Shown here in pieces: positions 1-7,625 of a DNA stretch of 30,072 nucleotides. A program made the position numbers and the translations under genes. This stretch comes from Pseudanabaena sp. UBA1465 (GTDB taxonomy: Bacteria; Cyanobacteriota; Cyanobacteriia; Pseudanabaenales; Pseudanabaenaceae), in the NCBI GenBank assembly GCA_002325645.1, contig DCSN01000191.1, forward strand, positions 1-30,072, read 5' to 3'. How positions within the stretch are numbered: position 1 is the first letter of the stretch; each line of letters opens with the position of its first letter. The notes beneath the pieces are model-generated. The model was not told the DNA's origin. It worked only from the letters and a program-made list of their open reading frames with translations, and did no database searches.

Positions 1-571
1 CGGTCAGCGTCTGGTAGTTCACATAAGCATCTACTCAAAAAATGCTCAGATTAAACCAACTCGCTTCTACGCCGTAATCGACTCTTGACACTCCACCACA
101 GCGCAAAGTGCTGTAACTTCGTAGACAAGCCTAGCGACATAGCTCAATAAGTTCTCAATAAGCCAGCTTTATATAGACTATTTAGATTTATCATGACGGC
201 TTATGTTGTCAAATGTACCGCCAATAGCTATCGTATATATAAAGATAGAGTTGAATATTTCTATACTATTCAGTTTCTGTGATTATTCAGATTTAACATG
301 GCTATGTCTATAGTAATAAATACTTGTCTGTATACTTTATAAAATTTTTATAGATTTTATGGGCTTTATAGATAAGCAATTGTTCTTGTCAAGTCAAAAA
401 ATATCTGTAAATTTAGCTGCGAAAAAATAGCTGCATTAAGGCAGTTACAAAAGTCCGCCAAACGTCATCTCATTTTTATTTTGTATTAAAAATTTAAAAT
501 TTGATGTTTTAAGCGAACCGATCATAGCTAAGATCAATAGTTGCGCTCGTGCATCTACATCTTTTGATAGA
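1..571. other. A+T-rich leader upstream of the carboxysome operon
   Basis: No convincing complete gene is seen here. One open frame on the + strand runs from base 2 to a TGA at 86-88 and could be the last 28 residues of a gene starting outside the window (it ends YAVIDS), but it is too short to identify. A small dyad, ACAGC-N7-GCTGT, lies at 98-114 and resembles the TACAGCGC-type repeat seen elsewhere in the window. The rest, about 180-540, is strongly A+T-rich and probably contains the regulatory region of the ccm operon. Confidence 0.5.
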
Positions 572-577
572 TATAAT
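572..577 (+). promoter_or_regulatory. Candidate -10 element of the ccm operon promoter
   Basis: A perfect TATAAT lies about 50 bases before the ccmK2 start. No good -35 hexamer sits at 16-18 bp spacing (TTGCGC at 541 is too far), so the promoter may depend on an activator. This would give an untranslated leader of roughly 45 bases with AAGGA at 609-613 as the likely ribosome-binding site. Confidence 0.4.
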
Positions 578-627
578 CGCGAGAACTTCAGTTTTTTTAG
601 AGAGTCTTAAGGACACTGACTTAAATT

Positions 628-936
628 ATGGCGATCGGTATTGGAATGATCGAGACTAGAGGCTTCCCCGCAATTGTAGAAGCGGCGGATGCCATGGTCA
701 AAGCTGCTCGTGTTACCCTTGTGGGTTACGAGAAGATTGGTAGTGGACGGGTAACTGTCATTATCAGGGGTGATATCTCTGAGGTGAAAGCATCCATCGC
801 TGCTGGTGTTGAAGCTGCAAATCGAGTCAATGGGGGCGAAGTTGTTTCGACTCACACCATTGCTCGACCACACGAAAATCTAGAGTATGTTTTACCAATT
901 CGCTACACGCGAGAAGTAGAACAATTTGCTTTTTAA
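628..936 (+). CDS. ccmK2: Carboxysome shell hexamer protein CcmK2
   Basis: This is a single-domain BMC (Pfam PF00936) shell protein of 102 residues, the normal CcmK length. CcmK hexamers tile the flat facets of the beta-carboxysome and their central pore is thought to pass bicarbonate and Rubisco metabolites. The pore loop KIGSGR (residues 36-41) and the RPHENLEYVLPI segment near the C-terminus are both present. AAGGA at 609-613 precedes the start, though 14 bases away. It is the first gene of a ccmK2-ccmK1-ccmL-ccmM-ccmN cluster on the same strand. It and the next gene differ at about 17 of the first 100 residues, so they are old paralogues. The K2/K1 labels follow gene order and C-terminal length. 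Confidence 0.96.
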   Translation: MAIGIGMIETRGFPAIVEAADAMVKAARVTLVGYEKIGSGRVTVIIRGDISEVKASIAAGVEAANRVNGGEVVSTHTIARPHENLEYVLPIRYTREVEQFAF

Positions 937-1031
937 ATTTGCTTATTTTGTGATTGTCTCAAAAAGATTTTTTCAAAAAAGTATCAAAAGACTGAATTTT
1001 CATTATTTATTTTTTCAGGAGTACATGAATT

Positions 1032-1373
1032 ATGGCGATCGCAGTTGGAATGATTGAAACCCTTGGTTTCCCTGCCGTTGTAGAAGCAGCCGATGCTATG
1101 GTCAAAGCTGCTCGCGTCACCTTAGTTGGTTACGAAAAGATCGGTAGTGGTCGTGTGACCGTTATCGTCCGTGGTGACGTATCCGAAGTACAAGCTTCAG
1201 TAGCAGCAGGTACTGAGTCCGTAAAGCGTGTAAACGGCGGACAAGTACTTTCCACCCACATCATTGCGCGTCCTCACGAAAACCTCGAATACGTTCTACC
1301 AATTCGCTACACCGAAGAAGTCGATCAGTTTCGTGACAATGTAAACTCGATCCGTCCTATCAACCGTCCATAG
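1032..1373 (+). CDS. ccmK1: Carboxysome shell hexamer protein CcmK1
   Basis: A second BMC-domain shell protein, 113 residues, nearly identical to the upstream CcmK2 through residue 94 and with the same KIGSGR pore motif at 36-41. It differs by a longer C-terminal tail (about ten residues ending RPINRP), as in CcmK1 of other cyanobacteria. AGGAG at 1018-1022 is a good ribosome-binding site about nine bases before the ATG. The 95-base gap after ccmK2 is A+T-rich with no clear terminator, so both are likely on one transcript. CcmK1 and CcmK2 are expected to form the bulk of the shell facets; the paired copies may form mixed hexamers or tune pore properties (inference). Confidence 0.95.
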   Translation: MAIAVGMIETLGFPAVVEAADAMVKAARVTLVGYEKIGSGRVTVIVRGDVSEVQASVAAGTESVKRVNGGQVLSTHIIARPHENLEYVLPIRYTEEVDQFRDNVNSIRPINRP

Positions 1374-1486
1374 TAGAGCTTTAACTAGCGCGATCGTACT
1401 AGGATTTGCTCTACGTATCTGCTCGGCTAGCGTGATCTTGTATTTCCATCACGTCCATTTCATTCTGGAAACGTACTTATAACAAT

Positions 1487-1795
1487 ATGCAAATTGCTAG
1501 GGTTTACGGTACGGTCGTCAGTACCTACAAAGAGTCCAATCTGTCGGGAAGTAAGTTTCTGCTCTTGCAACTTGTTGATCTCCAAGGGCAGTTACTCCCA
1601 GACTATGAAGTTGCCACTGATACTGTTGGTGCTGGCGTAGATGAATGGGTTTTATTCACGCGTGGTAGTGGTGCAAGACAGGTACAAGGCAGTGAAAATC
1701 GTCCGATTGATGCGGCCGTTGTCGCCATTATCGATACAGTTAGTCTGAGCGATCGCACTCTCTACAGCAAAAAATACAATGAGAGAATGCAATAG
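1487..1795 (+). CDS. ccmL: Carboxysome shell vertex pentamer protein CcmL
   Basis: A 102-residue EutN/CcmL-family (PF03319) protein that forms the pentamers capping the twelve vertices of the carboxysome. Family features are the N-terminal MQIARVYGTVVST strand, the central GAGVDEWVLFTRGSGAR segment (about residues 48-64) and the RPIDAAVVAIIDTV strand before a short C-terminal tail. The stop lies five bases before the ccmM start, which points to translational coupling. Length and position in the operon are standard. Confidence 0.95.
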   Translation: MQIARVYGTVVSTYKESNLSGSKFLLLQLVDLQGQLLPDYEVATDTVGAGVDEWVLFTRGSGARQVQGSENRPIDAAVVAIIDTVSLSDRTLYSKKYNERMQ

Positions 1796-1800
1796 TCACT

Positions 1801-3861
1801 ATGGTAGTTCGTAGCTTTGCTGCTCCCCCTACACCTTGGTCTAGGGACTTGGCAGAACCCAAAATCGATCCATCCGCCTACGTTCACTCTTTTTCCAATC
1901 TGATTGGCGACGTATATATCGGCGCAAATGTTCTGATTGCCCCCGGCACTTCGATTCGTGCGGATGAGGGCAATCCTTTTCACATTGGTAACAGCACGAA
2001 CGTCCAAGATGGCGTTGTCATTCATGGGCTTGAAAAAGGTCGTGTGGTTGGCGATGACGGCAAAGATTATTCCGTCTGGATTGGCAATAGCACTTCCATT
2101 ACGCACATGGCTCTAATTCATGGGCCAGCCTATGTTGGAAACAATTGCTTTATTGGGTTCCGTTCCACGATATTTAATGCGCGGGTCGGTGACGGCTGCA
2201 TTATTTCCTTACACGCTCTTGTCCAAGATGTAGAAATCCCTGCTGGCAAGTATGTTCCTTCTGGTGCAGTGATTACAACACAGCAACAAGCCGATCTGCT
2301 ACCGAATGTGCGCGAATCAGATCAAAATTTTGCAAACCATGTTGTCGGTGTCAACGAGTCCTTGCGACAAGGTTATCGCTGTGCTGCTGATATTGCCTGC
2401 ATTACCCCGATTCGCCAGCAACAAGAGAAATCGCCACAACCAAGCAGAAATTCTGCGTCAGGTTTTAATAAACAGCTTAATACACAAATTAATAAGCCAA
2501 ACTCTAATCAAATTTCTAATCAAATTAATCACAACCTTACCGATATAAACGCAGAGAGGAATGGATCTATGGCTGGGGATTTAGCGCAGCAAATACGACA
2601 ATTTTTAGGTCAGGGCTACCATGTCGCGGTTGAATACGCAGATGTGCGTCGCTTCCGCAGTGGATCTTGGCAATCTCATGCTGTTCCACATACATCTGAA
2701 GCTACAACAGTGATTAATGCTGTGCAAGCTGCTTTAGTGGAAAATGAAGGTGATTATGTCCGCTTAGTTGCGGTCGATCCTAAAGCAAAGCGTCGTGTTT
2801 CCGAAACAATTATTCAACGCCCCACCGATAAGGCGGCGGCGATCGGCAATGTGGCTCCTAGTAATGGCAGCGCACCTAAAGCCACCTCAAACGGTTCTGC
2901 TGCTAGTAATAACGGCAATAACAATGCTGATATCGCTGGTCAAGTGCGTCAACTTTTGGCACAGGGCTATCGGATTAGTACTGAATACGCCGATGCCCGC
3001 CGCTTCCGTTCCGCATCATGGCAAACTGGCCCTGCGATCACCGCATCCAATGAATCCACTGTAATTGCTGCCTTAAATGGCATTTTGGCTGAACATGAAG
3101 GCGAGTATGTGCGTTTGGTCGGTGTTGACCCTAAGGCTAAGCGTCGCGTAGTCGAAACCATCATTCAACGCGCCGATAGCCAAGCTGTAAGCATTGGTCA
3201 GTCTAATGGTGCAACGGCAAGTTACACTGCTCCTCGCGCTAACGGTAATGGTGCTGCGAGTGGTGATGTTGCAGCTACTGTCGGTCAACTTTTGGCTCAA
3301 GGTCATCGCATTAGTGTTGAACATGCCGATGAGCGCCATTTCCGTACTACTTCTTGGCAAACCCTTCCTGCGATTACGGCAAGCAACCCATCGGCAGCGA
3401 TCGCGGCTTTAGAAAATTACATTGCCGAATATAGCGATGAATATGTGCGTCTAGTTGGTGTTGACATCAAGGCAAAGCGCCGCGTAGTCGAACTGCTGAT
3501 CCATCGTCCCGGTGGTCAGCCCGTAACTGCGGCTCGCACTGCGGTTAAGGTCAGCAATTCTAGCAATAGCTCCTATGGTGGTGGTAGTGCTGGCAGAATT
3601 AATGGCGATATGTTGTCGCGGATTCGTCAACTTTTGGCTCAGGGCTACCGTATCGGTACTGAACATGCCGATGAGCGCCATTTCCGTACTAGTTCTTGGT
3701 TTAGCTGTTCACCGATCGCCGCCTCCAATGAGTCTGAAGTCATTCGGGCTTTGGAAGCTTGTTTAGATGAGCATGGTGATGAATATGTGCGTTTGCTAGG
3801 CATTGATCCTAAAGCAAAGCGTCGCGTATTTGAAGGCATCATTCAACGTCCCGTCAAGTAA
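1801..3861 (+). CDS. ccmM: Carboxysome scaffold CcmM: gamma-carbonic anhydrase plus four SSUL domains
   Basis: CcmM organises the carboxysome interior. Residues 1-200 are a left-handed beta-helix gamma-carbonic anhydrase domain. The zinc ligands His75, His102 and His107 and the pair Cys194/Cys200 match the numbering reported for the active, redox-controlled CcmM of Thermosynechococcus, so this domain is probably a working anhydrase. An N/Q-rich linker (about 205-255) follows, then four Rubisco small-subunit-like repeats at about 260-342, 376-458, 488-570 and 602-684, joined by Gly/Asn/Ser-rich linkers. These bind Rubisco and drive its condensation. Each repeat has a YVRL segment and a KAKRRV motif. 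Only the fourth repeat has a Cys pair (Cys636 and Cys654, 18 apart), the spacing known for redox-switched SSUL domains. Met257 with its own Shine-Dalgarno sequence would give a short isoform of four SSULs. At 686 residues the length fits four-repeat CcmM proteins. Confidence 0.96.
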   Translation: MVVRSFAAPPTPWSRDLAEPKIDPSAYVHSFSNLIGDVYIGANVLIAPGTSIRADEGNPFHIGNSTNVQDGVVIHGLEKGRVVGDDGKDYSVWIGNSTSITHMALIHGPAYVGNNCFIGFRSTIFNARVGDGCIISLHALVQDVEIPAGKYVPSGAVITTQQQADLLPNVRESDQNFANHVVGVNESLRQGYRCAADIACITPIRQQQEKSPQPSRNSASGFNKQLNTQINKPNSNQISNQINHNLTDINAERNGSMAGDLAQQIRQFLGQGYHVAVEYADVRRFRSGSWQSHAVPHTSEATTVINAVQAALVENEGDYVRLVAVDPKAKRRVSETIIQRPTDKAAAIGNVAPSNGSAPKATSNGSAASNNGNNNADIAGQVRQLLAQGYRISTEYADARRFRSASWQTGPAITASNESTVIAALNGILAEHEGEYVRLVGVDPKAKRRVVETIIQRADSQAVSIGQSNGATASYTAPRANGNGAASGDVAATVGQLLAQGHRISVEHADERHFRTTSWQTLPAITASNPSAAIAALENYIAEYSDEYVRLVGVDIKAKRRVVELLIHRPGGQPVTAARTAVKVSNSSNSSYGGGSAGRINGDMLSRIRQLLAQGYRIGTEHADERHFRTSSWFSCSPIAASNESEVIRALEACLDEHGDEYVRLLGIDPKAKRRVFEGIIQRPVK
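2553..2571 (+). promoter_or_regulatory. Internal ribosome-binding site and start for the short CcmM isoform
   Basis: AGAGAGGA at 2553-2560 lies eight bases before an in-frame ATG at 2569-2571 (Met257 of CcmM), exactly between the anhydrase domain and the first SSUL repeat. An ATG at 2561 is out of frame. In Synechococcus 7942 the short M35 form arises from internal translation; this site would give a 430-residue product with four SSUL domains. The site is seen directly; its use is inferred. Confidence 0.65.
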
Positions 3862-3934
3862 TTGACAAGTAATTGATTTTTAGAGAGCCTCGCTTTGCGA
3901 GGTTCTCTGTTTAGAGACTAAAAAGTATAAAAAT

Positions 3935-4840
3935 ATGCAATCGAACTACCTACCACCCTTAGAACCGATCGGAGATTTTCGCTCCTATGTTGTTGGGGAT
4001 GTAGTGATCGATGAAACGGCGGCGATCGCGGCGGGAGTGTTAATTCAAGCGGATCAAGGCGGAAAGATTACGATTGGCGCGGGTGTATGTATCGGGATGG
4101 GAGCTGTGCTGCACGCCCAAGGTGGACTATTAGAAATTGCGGCTGGGGCAAATTTGGGGGCAGGGGTTTTAGTATATGGCACTAGCAAAATCGGCGAGGG
4201 TGCTTGTATTGGTGCTTCTAGTTCCATTGTTCGGGCAGTAATTGGGAAGGGCGCGATCGTGCCACCATGTTCATTAATTAGCGGTTTGGAACAGGGTTCA
4301 GTTGAGAAAGAGATTAGTCCTGCGATCGCTAAAGATTTAGAAACTAAATTAGAAACTAAATTAGAAACTAAATTAGAAACGACAAATAGCCCTTCCCCTA
4401 CAAATTATTCATTTACCCATACCTATTCTGCTGCTCAGCCTTTAAAAAATAAATTTGTAGCGGCTAATTTTACCCAGTCTCCTGCATCTCTCGGTCAAAC
4501 TGAAAATCTGAATAGTGACAATATTATTGAGCGATCGACTACGGAAACCTATGTGCATACCAGTGTCACCGCTACGCCTGAGAGTGTAATTGCCAACTCG
4601 GTCGAGCGCACAGTTACAGAAACCCAAGTTGAAATCCCCAATGAGCCAATTGCTGAGCAACCTTTAGAGCCAGAAAAATCTGCGGATCATGTTTCTGAGA
4701 ATGGACAAAATGAAGCAATCAGTCCAGATCCGTCAAATTCTGACTTAGCAACGATCAATTCTGCAAATTCAGCACAGGCAAAGGCCTACGCTCAATCACA
4801 AATTAATCGATACATTAAACGCCTTTTTCCTCAAAATTAG
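3935..4840 (+). CDS. ccmN: Carboxysome assembly adaptor CcmN
   Basis: A 301-residue protein with hexapeptide-repeat beta-helix sequence in residues 1-125 (repeats such as ITIGAGVCIGMGAVL), homologous to the gamma-anhydrase fold of CcmM with which CcmN interacts. A long variable linker (about 135-275) follows, and the C-terminal segment of about 20 residues ending INRYIKRLFPQN is a predicted amphipathic encapsulation peptide. In known systems that peptide binds CcmK and recruits shell to the Rubisco-CcmM condensate. The linker is longer than in Synechococcus 7942 CcmN and contains a 12-bp tandem repeat coding for ETKL. It starts 73 bases after ccmM and ends just before a very long hairpin, so it is probably the last gene of the operon. 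No ccmO follows. Confidence 0.93.
   Translation: MQSNYLPPLEPIGDFRSYVVGDVVIDETAAIAAGVLIQADQGGKITIGAGVCIGMGAVLHAQGGLLEIAAGANLGAGVLVYGTSKIGEGACIGASSSIVRAVIGKGAIVPPCSLISGLEQGSVEKEISPAIAKDLETKLETKLETKLETTNSPSPTNYSFTHTYSAAQPLKNKFVAANFTQSPASLGQTENLNSDNIIERSTTETYVHTSVTATPESVIANSVERTVTETQVEIPNEPIAEQPLEPEKSADHVSENGQNEAISPDPSNSDLATINSANSAQAKAYAQSQINRYIKRLFPQN
4337..4380 (+). repeat. 12-bp in-frame tandem repeat in the CcmN linker
   Basis: TTAGAAACTAAA is repeated three times perfectly (4337-4372) with a partial fourth copy (to 4380). It encodes LETK units in a probably flexible linker, so copy number could vary between strains without breaking the frame. Confidence 0.9.
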
Positions 4841-4842
4841 CT

Positions 4843-4901
4843 CCAAAATAATAAAGAAGAGTGGCAGCGCGAAGCGCTGCCACTCTTCTTTATTATTTTG
4901 G
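4843..4901. terminator. Perfect 28-bp hairpin after ccmN
   Basis: Arms 4843-4870 and 4874-4901 are perfectly complementary over 28 bp with a GAA loop (core GCGC-GAA-GCGC). It starts two bases after the ccmN stop and is A/T-rich in its outer half. It is the obvious candidate terminator of the carboxysome operon. Its length is unusual for a simple intrinsic terminator. Confidence 0.8.
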
Positions 4902-4944
4902 ATTTGTCAGTTTGATTGCCTATTTGTAATTAAACTGACAATAA

Positions 4945-4960
4945 TGTGACGCAGATCACC
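4945..4960 (+). promoter_or_regulatory. CRP-like (SyCRP1-type) cAMP receptor binding site
   Basis: TGTGACGCAGATCACC fits the CRP consensus TGTGA-N6-TCACA at nine of ten specified positions. It lies in the gap upstream of the 59-residue exported peptide gene. TATAAC at 4996-5001 is a possible -10, which would place the site centre about 55-60 bases upstream of transcription start, suitable for activation. SyCRP1 of Synechocystis uses this consensus; use here is inferred. Confidence 0.5.
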
Positions 4961-4978
4961 CAAACCTTGATGTTTAAA

Positions 4979-5019
4979 TTACATTCTTATTGGAATATAA
5001 CGATTATCATTGAATGTAA
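4979..5019. promoter_or_regulatory. TTACATTC/GAATGTAA inverted repeat with a Fur-like core
   Basis: Perfect 8-bp arms TTACATTC (4979-4986) and GAATGTAA (5012-5019) flank 25 bases that contain ACGATTATCATTG, which resembles half of a Fur box. It overlaps the possible -10 at 4996-5001, so it could be an operator or a leader-RNA hairpin. I cannot tell which. Confidence 0.3.
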
Positions 5020-5123
5020 CAAAACTACTTTTTAAATGCAGCTTTTATAAGGCTACAGGAAACAAAAAGACGTAAATTTAGTCATTAGGCACGTTAGCAC
5101 AACGTTGTTGGAGGAATAGCAAG

Positions 5124-5303
5124 ATGAATAGCACTTTTAGACTTAAATCTAGTATTGCCTTGCTAGTTCTTGGTGCGGCGATGATGTCATCTCCTAAACA
5201 ACCAGCACAATCAACATCAACTGTACTTATTTCTTACCAACCCGCGATCGCCGCTTCTGCGGTGGGGGCGATCGCTAATGCTATGCAATCCGAAATTGCT
5301 TAG
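5124..5303 (+). CDS. Small exported peptide, 59 residues, unknown function
   Basis: An ATG at 5124 follows a strong GGAGG (5110-5114) at nine-base spacing. The product has a basic N-terminus (NSTFRLKSS), a hydrophobic stretch IALLVLGAAMM, then a Ser/Pro/Gln-rich segment and an Ala-rich tail with YQPAIAAS. This looks like a signal peptide with a very short mature part, or a small membrane-anchored peptide. The A-I-A stretches are encoded by HIP1-like GCGATCGC. I do not recognise a family. It has its own upstream CRP-like site and a hairpin 20 bases after the stop, so it appears to be a single-gene unit. Confidence 0.6.
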   Translation: MNSTFRLKSSIALLVLGAAMMSSPKQPAQSTSTVLISYQPAIAASAVGAIANAMQSEIA

Positions 5304-5322
5304 TATCTATAAATTCAATAAA

Positions 5323-5365
5323 TTCAAAAAGAAAGGCGGCGCGATGCGCCGCCTTTCTTTTTGAA
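5323..5365. terminator. 20-bp hairpin after the small exported peptide gene
   Basis: Arms 5323-5342 and 5346-5365 are perfectly complementary with a GAT loop (GGCGGCGC-GAT-GCGCCGCC core, A-run/T-run outer part). The T-run on the 3' arm fits an intrinsic terminator. Confidence 0.75.
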
Positions 5366-5428
5366 AACTAATGCTAAAAAGGTAGAATACTAAAGAAAAT
5401 TCTTGGCTTTGGTGGACAAGGGGCTATT

Positions 5429-7522
5429 TTGGAAAAAGGTACGCTAGTCGAAGTGAAATTGCATGGCGATCGCCGCCTTGTCGTGATTGATCGTCCTGAA
5501 GGCAAAAAACACTTTCAAGCGATCGATGAAAACGGCAATACCCACACCATTCACCCCCGTGAGATTAATTACATTATTAAGTCTAGTGGTGAAAGTTCTA
5601 GCTTTACCTATAGGCAAATTCCCTCATTTTTGGAAAAAGTAGAGAACTTTCTCGATCCTTCTAGCCTTGAAGTTGCTTGGGAAATTTTGATCGAGGATAG
5701 CCAAACCACTAATCCCAATGATCTTGCTAATCTCCTATTTTCAGAGACTTCGGCTGTTACTTCCTACGCCTCCTATTGTTTGCTAAGTAATGACAAAATT
5801 TATTTTAAGCAAAAGGGCGATCTCTACGAACCGCGCTCAAATTCGCAAGTCTCAGAACTAAAGCACCAAGCGGAAGCTGCCGCCCAACGCGCTAAATTGC
5901 TGGAAGAATTTCAGCAAAAGATTACAACCAAACTATCGGGTGGCGAAGTTGAATGGACAACCAGCGATCGCAGTCGCTTAGATTGTCTAGAACGTTATGC
6001 TCTTAATGGCGATGAATCCTCAGACAAAGCCGCCGCTCAAGAGCTTTTAAGCTTTGCAAAACGTCCCAAAAATGAACAAGCAGCATTTCAAATGCTCGTT
6101 GATCTTGGCATTTGGGGCGAACATGAAAATCTGAATTTACTGCGTAGCCAGATTCCAATCCGCTTTGCCAATGAATTGATCGCCGCCGCGCAGGAATGTT
6201 TCACTGCGCCAATTGCTGACCATATGGGAGACTTGCGGCGCGACCTCACCCATCTGCATGTCTATACGATTGACGACATCAGCACCACCGAAATCGATGA
6301 TGGTCTGAGCATTGAGACTTTAGCAGATGGTCGTAAGCGGATTTGGGTTCACATTGCCGATCCCACCCGTTGGCTCGATCCCGATAGTCCCCTCGATAAG
6401 GATGCGCGTAAGCGTGGCACAAGTGTCTATTTGCCCACAGGCGTGATCCCGATGTTCCCCATCGAATTAGCGGCTGGCCCCATGAGCTTGATCGAGAATA
6501 AGGTCTGTCATGCAGTTTCCTTCGCGGTCGATCTGGATGAAGTTGGTGCAGTTGCTCATTATGAAATTATGACTAGCTTGGTGAAGCCCAACTATCGCCT
6601 CACCTATGAAGATGTCGAAGAAATGCTGCAACTGGGCGTTGAGGATGATCTCGATCGCCTTGCCGACTTTGCCCGTCTCCGCAAAAAGTGGCGCGTTGAT
6701 CAGGGGGCGATCGAAATTCATTTACCTGATACCAGTGTCAAAGTTGCCTCGAAATCTGATCCTAGGTGGGGCGATCGCCTGACCTTAGAACTGATGGAGG
6801 ACACCTTCTCTCGGCAATTGGTCGCGGAGATGATGATCCTCGCAGGTGAGGTCGCCGCCAGATTCGCGCAAACCAATAATATTCCCATCCCCTATCGCTA
6901 CCAAGAACAGCCCGAATTACCACCCCTCGATACCTTGATGCAGTTGCCATCGGGACCTGTGCGCGAATTTGCGATCTGTCGCTGCATGACCAAAGGTTCT
7001 TTGGGGCTATACGCTTCGCGCCATGCAGGTTTGGGGCTTGATGCTTACGCACAGGTGACATCACCAATTCGTCGTTATAGCGATTTATTAGCCCATTGGC
7101 AAATTAAAGCTTTCCTGCGTGATCAACCTTTACCCTTTACGGCGGAAATGCTGACGGCTATTTTGCAGGCGATCGATCCTGCAATTTGGGATGCCAATCA
7201 GGTCGAGCGGCAATCGGTCAAATATTGGAGCTTAGAATATTTACGTCGCAACAAGGATGTGGTGTGGGAAGCGCTAATGCTGGACTGGTTGCGCGAAAAT
7301 GAAAAACTAGCGCTAGTCCTGATCGAAGATTTGGGTTTGAAGTTACCAATGCGAATTAATCGCCAGATCCAAGTGGGTGATAATTTGCGAATTAAAACTG
7401 GCGAGGTTGATCCCCGCAAAGATATTATTTATTTCCAAGAAGTCCAAATGTCCACTTCACCCCTAGAAATGGAGATGGAAAGAAATAGCGATCGCCTCGA
7501 ATCTGAGTACGCCACCCTGTAG
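5429..7522 (+). CDS. rnb: RNase II/R-family 3'-5' exoribonuclease
   Basis: A 697-residue RNB-domain exoribonuclease that degrades RNA processively from the 3' end. The start is TTG at 5429, with AAGGGG five bases ahead; the nearby GTG at 5412 is out of frame. The RNB domain occupies about residues 255-570. Its metal-binding signature is Asp282, Glu288, Asp290 and Asp291 (TIDDISTTEIDDG); Glu replaces the second Asp of E. coli RNase II, which I also recall for plant RNR1-type enzymes. The HIADPTRW and RRYSDLLAHWQIK segments are typical. The last 60 residues look like an S1/OB RNA-binding domain. Cyanobacteria and chloroplasts usually have one such enzyme, so it probably covers both RNase R and RNase II roles in mRNA turnover and rRNA maturation. 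It is flanked by hairpins and likely monocistronic. Confidence 0.92.
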   Translation: MEKGTLVEVKLHGDRRLVVIDRPEGKKHFQAIDENGNTHTIHPREINYIIKSSGESSSFTYRQIPSFLEKVENFLDPSSLEVAWEILIEDSQTTNPNDLANLLFSETSAVTSYASYCLLSNDKIYFKQKGDLYEPRSNSQVSELKHQAEAAAQRAKLLEEFQQKITTKLSGGEVEWTTSDRSRLDCLERYALNGDESSDKAAAQELLSFAKRPKNEQAAFQMLVDLGIWGEHENLNLLRSQIPIRFANELIAAAQECFTAPIADHMGDLRRDLTHLHVYTIDDISTTEIDDGLSIETLADGRKRIWVHIADPTRWLDPDSPLDKDARKRGTSVYLPTGVIPMFPIELAAGPMSLIENKVCHAVSFAVDLDEVGAVAHYEIMTSLVKPNYRLTYEDVEEMLQLGVEDDLDRLADFARLRKKWRVDQGAIEIHLPDTSVKVASKSDPRWGDRLTLELMEDTFSRQLVAEMMILAGEVAARFAQTNNIPIPYRYQEQPELPPLDTLMQLPSGPVREFAICRCMTKGSLGLYASRHAGLGLDAYAQVTSPIRRYSDLLAHWQIKAFLRDQPLPFTAEMLTAILQAIDPAIWDANQVERQSVKYWSLEYLRRNKDVVWEALMLDWLRENEKLALVLIEDLGLKLPMRINRQIQVGDNLRIKTGEVDPRKDIIYFQEVQMSTSPLEMEMERNSDRLESEYATL

Positions 7523-7548
7523 TTAACGACTTACGCTCAAATCCAAAC

Positions 7549-7591
7549 AAAAAAGTTAAAAGCGTTGCTTTGCAACGCTTTTAACTTTTTT
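7549..7591. terminator. 20-bp hairpin after the RNase gene
   Basis: Arms 7549-7568 and 7572-7591 are perfectly complementary (A6-GTTAAAAGCGTTGC outer to inner) with a TTT loop. The T-run at the 3' arm makes it a good terminator for the + strand, and by symmetry for the - strand gene that converges on it. Confidence 0.75.
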
Positions 7592-7594
7592 ACT

Positions 7595-7621
7595 TAAAGG
7601 CGGCGCATCGCGCCGCCTTTA
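7595..7621. terminator. 12-bp GC-rich hairpin between convergent genes
   Basis: TAAAGGCGGCGC (7595-7606) pairs with 7610-7621 around an ATC loop. It lies four bases past the stop of the - strand Fe-S gene and three bases from the previous hairpin, so the pair can terminate both convergent transcripts. Confidence 0.65.
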
Positions 7622-7625
7622 TTGT

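Noticed and set aside
1..600. tRNA or other structured RNA in the leader
   Set aside because: No cloverleaf, T-loop consensus or strong long hairpin was found by eye; only a short dyad at 98-114.
607..873. 88-residue frame on the - strand across ccmK2
   Set aside because: It is antisense to a clear BMC-domain gene with no recognisable product; an opposite-strand shadow.
5429..7522. Loss of a catalytic Asp in the RNB domain (Glu288)
   Set aside because: As I recall, Glu at this position is normal in chloroplast-type RNR1 enzymes, so it does not indicate inactivity.
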